A DNA stretch of 64,000 nucleotides from Phylloscopus collybita. Lineage: Eukaryota; Chordata; Aves; Passeriformes; Phylloscopidae. Location of the stretch: positions 2,583,501 through 2,647,500 of the forward strand of contig JAJNNQ010000016.1 in assembly GCA_027886175.1 (NCBI GenBank), written 5' to 3'. Below are positions 59,725-64,000 of this stretch, piece by piece; the first letter of the stretch is position 1, and every line of letters begins with the position of its first letter. The position numbers and the translations under genes are program-made. Below the pieces are notes generated by a model. The model did not search any database, was not told the origin of the DNA, and saw only the letters and a program-made list of their open reading frames with translations.

Positions 59725-62602
59725 CTGGCTCCCTCAGCCCCTGCCTGTGTGCCTGTACTTGGTTTTTAAGGCCTTCTTGGTTTTCTTGTTCAGTTGTAAG
59801 TTTATGGGACTGAAGTCATTTTTGCTGCCCTGGAATTGGAATACTTGAGAGAGGCCTAAAAATTGCGATTTTTGTGAAATTATTTCAGAAGCCACTGCTA
59901 CTCCTTCAGTTGCCTGTAGTTCCAGTCAGCTTGAAATGGCCACAGGGAGCAGATACAGATTGGATCTTTTGGGATGTTTTATCTGGAAAACTTTAATATG
60001 GGCATTTTTATCTGAAATGATGTTACTTAGCTTTTTTTTTTTTTTTTTTTCCCCTTGGTAGATGACACCAGGGCTGGTTGAAACATCTGTGTTTGTTCTA
60101 AACTCATTGACCCCTCCGAATCCTGCAGGATCATGAAGTTCAGATAACTTTAGGATTGAACCTCTGATGGAAAAATGAAACCCTGAAGACCTCTGTTCTG
60201 TGGAAGCCTAGGGTTTTACCACGGTTGTTTTTTAATTCTCATTGCTGAAGTCCTGCAGAGAAATGAGCTGCTCTGCCATCCTAAGGACAGGCTGGTGGCC
60301 TTGTCCTCAACCCTGGTGGACTCTGCCTTTCCCAGCTGTCATGCAGGGAGCAGTGCTGCTCTGCTGCCCCATATGGGGGCATGTCCCTGCAGGATATGGG
60401 CTCTGGGGTGGCACACTGGTCCCAGTGAAATTATCACCCAAGACTGCTCTCAAATGAGGAATCACACCTACCTCAAACACATTTTTCCCCATCTCTTCAT
60501 GTAGTCAGAGGTGTTTTGGGACCACTGCAAGCCATACAGTAATGGAATAAATTCCAAGGGCAGCAGGAGACCACATTGGAGGAAAAGCTCATTATTGTGC
60601 CAAGGGCATTTCTTTCACTTTTTCTCCCGGTACTGGAAAATATTCCCTAAATAATACATCTGGATGTGGAGGAGAAGAGAGGGAAAAGATGAAAAACAAT
60701 CCTTTAAATTCAGTAGGAGCCTATTTAATGGCTTGTTTAATCTGCCAGCTGGCACAGCATTGACTTCTTGCTGCACATACTTTAAGAAGACCTATGTAGT
60801 TCTTGGAAGTGAGTTTATATTAAGTTGTAGAAACTTAAATATGGATAAATTGGCAAGGCTGCTTTTTGGTACTTAATAGAAATCGAGAAACTGCTTAGTC
60901 ATCTCCAAAGATATTTCTGTCTCCCATTTAATATAAATACCAAAGTAATATGGACTTTAAGCAGTAGCAAAGATGGTAAAAATTCAGTTCTGTTCACTGT
61001 TTGTGCCCTCTTTGAAGTATGTGCACATCCTCCAGACTTTGAAATCACATGTATTCCCTGTTCAGCACTGTGTTTTGGGCAGTGTTTTTAACAGTGTTGT
61101 TTGTGGCAGCATTTTCTTTGAAGTAACGTTATGAGTTTGCACATTATGAATTTGTGCCTTTTGCAGCACTCCCTGGCCAGATAACACAAGAAAACTTGTG
61201 TTATCTTTATGTGGGTTTTATCAGGGGTGTCTTGCAAGTGGTATCACCTAATAGGTTCTCTAGGGTATAGTTTGCATCTGTTTTATGTGACTCTAAGTGT
61301 TGATGCTTTTGGATTTTAATTGGCTTTGTGTGAAGGTAGATGAGTGCAACTGAGAGCAAGCTTGATGTGCAGTGTGATGTGTATAATTACATTTACACTT
61401 TCTGTTCCTGAAAAGTTAGGCTGCACCAAGATTCATGTCTTCTGTTTTCAATTACTTTCAGCAGTGGAAAAGCAGGGGAGAAAGGATTTAACCAGAGAGC
61501 AACCTGTCTTTTATGTTTAGGGACTCCTTTAGCAGGATCTGAAGTGACACTCGTCAGTATTGACAAGCTGTAAAGGTTTTATCTGGTTCAAGTAAGCATT
61601 GAAAAAATCTGGCTGTTTATTTGTGATTTTCAGATATGGCTTTTATTTTCTTTGTTCTTCTTAAGGGTCCAAGCTATTTTCATGTTGATGAGGTGGCTTT
61701 TTTTTTTTTGTTGTTGGTTTTTTTTTAGTCTAGGGTATGGATTGTAAGAATCCTCCAGGTTTGCAAGTGTTATCATCTGGGACTTTGGTTTGATTCTTCT
61801 CTATAGACCTCCATCTGCACCCTGAGGCTGTGAAAAAGGGGTTTTCATGTGTTTCTGGTGCCCAGAACTTGTACTGTGACCTCATGTGTGCTCTGTGTCT
61901 CAGGCTGAGCTGGGTGAAATTACAGGGCAACAAGGGGGGCTGGAGGAGAGCCCATGGGGGCTTTGCATCCTTGTGGAAGAGGAGTTAGGGAATGGCAGGA
62001 GGTAACATTTAGTACATTAGTGATCTTTTTTCCCCACCCTTTTTTTAAATTTTTTTTTTTTTTTTTTTTTTGCCTCTGGACCACACAGATATCTGAGGCA
62101 CTGTTCCTAAATAAACGCGACAATTTAAAAATTTATTTGCTTCGTGCGGTGCTCAGGTGTAACTCTCTTTTGTCACGTTAATGCAAAGCATTTGTGTGTG
62201 TCTGTGTGCACACAGGACCCTGTCAGGTCTCACCTGTCTTGTTTATTTGACTCTGAGCCAGGCCAAAGTCTCGCTGCTGTTGGGTTTTCTGGTTTGGTGC
62301 CATGGTTGTGTTTCCTTGTTTTCAGCTCAGCCTGCAGTGGGGTGTATGATGTAGACTTTTGAGGGATACACATCTATTTTGTGATACCCTATTTAATGCT
62401 CATGTTGAAAGGCTTTGTGTTTTTGCTGCCCTTTTTTTACCTCTTTAAAGCCAGGGCTGAGCTCCTGCTTCAGCTTTCAACCAAAATGACAAGGAATGGC
62501 TGCTCATTAAAGATAAACTGATAGAGCTGCTTGGCAGGAAACAATCTGGGTTTCATTTTTAAAGGTGACTAGAAGTGTGAGCTGGAGAAGCCTGGGAGAA
62601 AC
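59725..62602. other. Non-coding stretch, no gene recognised
   Basis: No gene or element recognised. T-rich runs lie near 60031-60050 and 62050-62071. Open frames are about 75 codons or less. Confidence 0.5.
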
Positions 62603-62648
62603 TTCTGCAGCTGGATCCACCCCAGGTGGAATGGATCCAGCTGCAGAA
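62603..62648. repeat. Perfect 17-bp inverted repeat (hairpin)
   Basis: TTCTGCAGCTGGATCCA (62603-62619) and TGGATCCAGCTGCAGAA (62632-62648) are exact reverse complements around a 12-nt loop. It is the longest perfect stem in the window. Each arm is itself rich in short palindromes (CTGCAG, CAGCTG, GGATCC). Pairing does not extend past the arms, which makes a microRNA precursor unlikely. Confidence 0.92.
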
Positions 62649-64000
62649 ATCCACAGATTTCCATGATGTTCTGCCATGGAATAACTGGCCTTGCAGCTGC
62701 AATGGATCTAGCATGGTGACGTGCCTTGTTTTGGTGTAAGTGTAAAGATATTGGGAGGGAAGATGAGTTAAAGTTTAAAAGCAGCTGGCAACACCTTGAA
62801 AATTTATCATTCATTTCTTCCAAGGAGCTGGTTGGATTCAGAATTCTTAATGTCTCTTAGGGCAAAACTATTAACATCAGCCAACCAGAGAACTTTAGGT
62901 GTGTTGGGTTCTTTTGGTCACATTTCTTTTTTTTTCCTTTAAAAATGCAGGGATGGTCTCTCAACCCTAGTATTGTTGCTTGGTGTTGGCTCAACAGAGC
63001 AAGCAACCAACTTTCTGTAGAGCTTTTGATGTTCAGCACTAGGCAGAGCTGGATGCTAGAGCTGCATGTGTTAGCTTTGGGAAAGAAAAAGGGTTGAAAA
63101 CACAGAACTGAAGCCACAGGAAGCTGGCTGCATTGTATCTTCATATTATTTTCTATTACTGTTTTACGACTGACTATGTAGCCTAATGTATCATGATTTT
63201 GAAACACGTTCCAGAAAACATGTGGAGTCTGCAGCCTGGCTGAGTGAGTATTGCTGTTGGAACCTCACCTTGAGATTTGCTCAAACATTTCATTATTTTT
63301 AATGGCATCGCCTTAGCCTTTTAATTCAAGACCTGAGAGATACAGAGAAAGTGTGTAAACAGAGTGCTAAAACATTTGGTAAAGCCTGCTCGGTAACAAA
63401 TACATTCAGAAAAATGTATTGGTGAAGCTTGTCCACAGTTGTGCAGCTGCTTCTGCCTGTGTGATACTCTTTTCCATTCTCTATTTAATTTATTTTTTTT
63501 TCTAATAGAAATTAGTGGGAAATTGGCATTGTCATTTAACAGGGCAAGAAGTGCATTCTCCTCTTTATAATGTCTTGGTCATCTGTGCTAGTTGCTCTTT
63601 GCTGTTATTAAGAACAAAGAGCTCCTGGCTGGAGGAGTAGCTGCTGGTAGAAGCAGACAAAAGGCAAGGGTGACTGGTGAATGATTTGCCCATGAGCTTG
63701 CTTCCCAGAGTTTGATTGCAGGAAAAAGTGAACAGAAGCCAGAGCTCATTTGGGGATTAAGCACTTCTACAAATGGTTTTGTGGGCTACGAAATCCCTTC
63801 TGTTTCTGTGTGTTTGGCCTCGTTGTCATTACCTGGGTTATTCTCACTTACGGTTAAACACTGGGCAATGAAGCTTTTATTCCACTTTGTAACTGTGAAA
63901 TGTGAAAATAACTCATTTCCCACCGGTAAGGACTGCAAGAGTCAAAGCAATTCTGCCTTTGCATAAAGGTACAAGAGGATGAAGCAGCCTGTGTTGGCAA
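62649..64000. other. Non-coding stretch, no gene recognised
   Basis: No exon, RNA gene or mobile element recognised to the end of the window. Confidence 0.5.

Noticed and set aside
59023..59848. Overlapping open frames of 185-248 codons on plus and 145-191 on minus
   Set aside because: They all run through the 77-78 bp minisatellite, whose unit is nearly stop-free in every frame. The period is not a multiple of three, so no frame encodes a regular peptide repeat.
62603..62648. microRNA precursor
   Set aside because: The stem is only 17 bp and pairing does not continue outside the arms.

Overview
The window looks like vertebrate nuclear DNA, most likely from a bird and probably a songbird. 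CpG is scarce, and long A/T homopolymers and short tandem repeats are everywhere. No operon-like packing or dense coding is present. Two fragments match the 3' end of the avian CR1 LINE, including its terminal ATTCTRTG-type octamers. Several long terminal repeats (LTRs) resemble families I associate with passerine endogenous retroviruses. Species and chromosome cannot be told from the sequence alone.

I could not recognise any protein-coding gene, tRNA, rRNA or CpG-island promoter. Nearly all open frames are short and look like chance frames, or they lie inside repeats. The longest set (59.0-59.85 kb) is produced by a 77-78 bp minisatellite that is open in all six frames. Three longer frames outside clear repeats, all on the minus strand (5227-5727, 49794-50417, 52852-53445), are listed as low-confidence candidates without a function.

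Layout. 0-6 kb: anonymous DNA with poly(A/T), a 54-bp poly(A) and a (TTTTA)n array. 6.07-6.61 kb: LTR. 8.90-9.45 kb: second LTR with a near-perfect 5-bp target duplication. 13.5-13.9 kb: poly(T), a 22-bp tandem pair, a perfect 15-bp hairpin and telomere-like hexamers. 16.9 kb: CR1 tip. 17-31 kb: anonymous DNA with microsatellites and two weak LTR-like segments. 31.1 kb: fold-back relic like an old amniote DNA transposon. 35.3-35.6 kb: long T/A-rich array. 37.24-37.54 kb: truncated copy of the 8.9-kb LTR. 41.1 kb: perfect 16-bp hairpin. 42.07 kb: G-quadruplex-type G tract. 42.84-43.10 kb: possible insertion flanked by an 8-bp direct repeat. 45.63-46.08 kb: LTR with a 4-bp target duplication. 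47.63-47.82 kb: CR1. 51.93-52.53 kb: LTR with a perfect 5-bp duplication. 55.15 kb: 78-bp duplication. 59.17-59.72 kb: minisatellite. 62.6 kb: perfect 17-bp hairpin.

The clearest global pattern is that all five supported LTRs have their inferred sense strand on minus. Because retroviral poly(A) signals are selected against in the sense orientation of introns, this weakly suggests that the window is intronic in a plus-strand gene. I see no previously undescribed genetic system. The most useful leads are the six-frame-open minisatellite, the three perfect hairpins, the LTR orientation bias and the unexplained minus-strand open frames.
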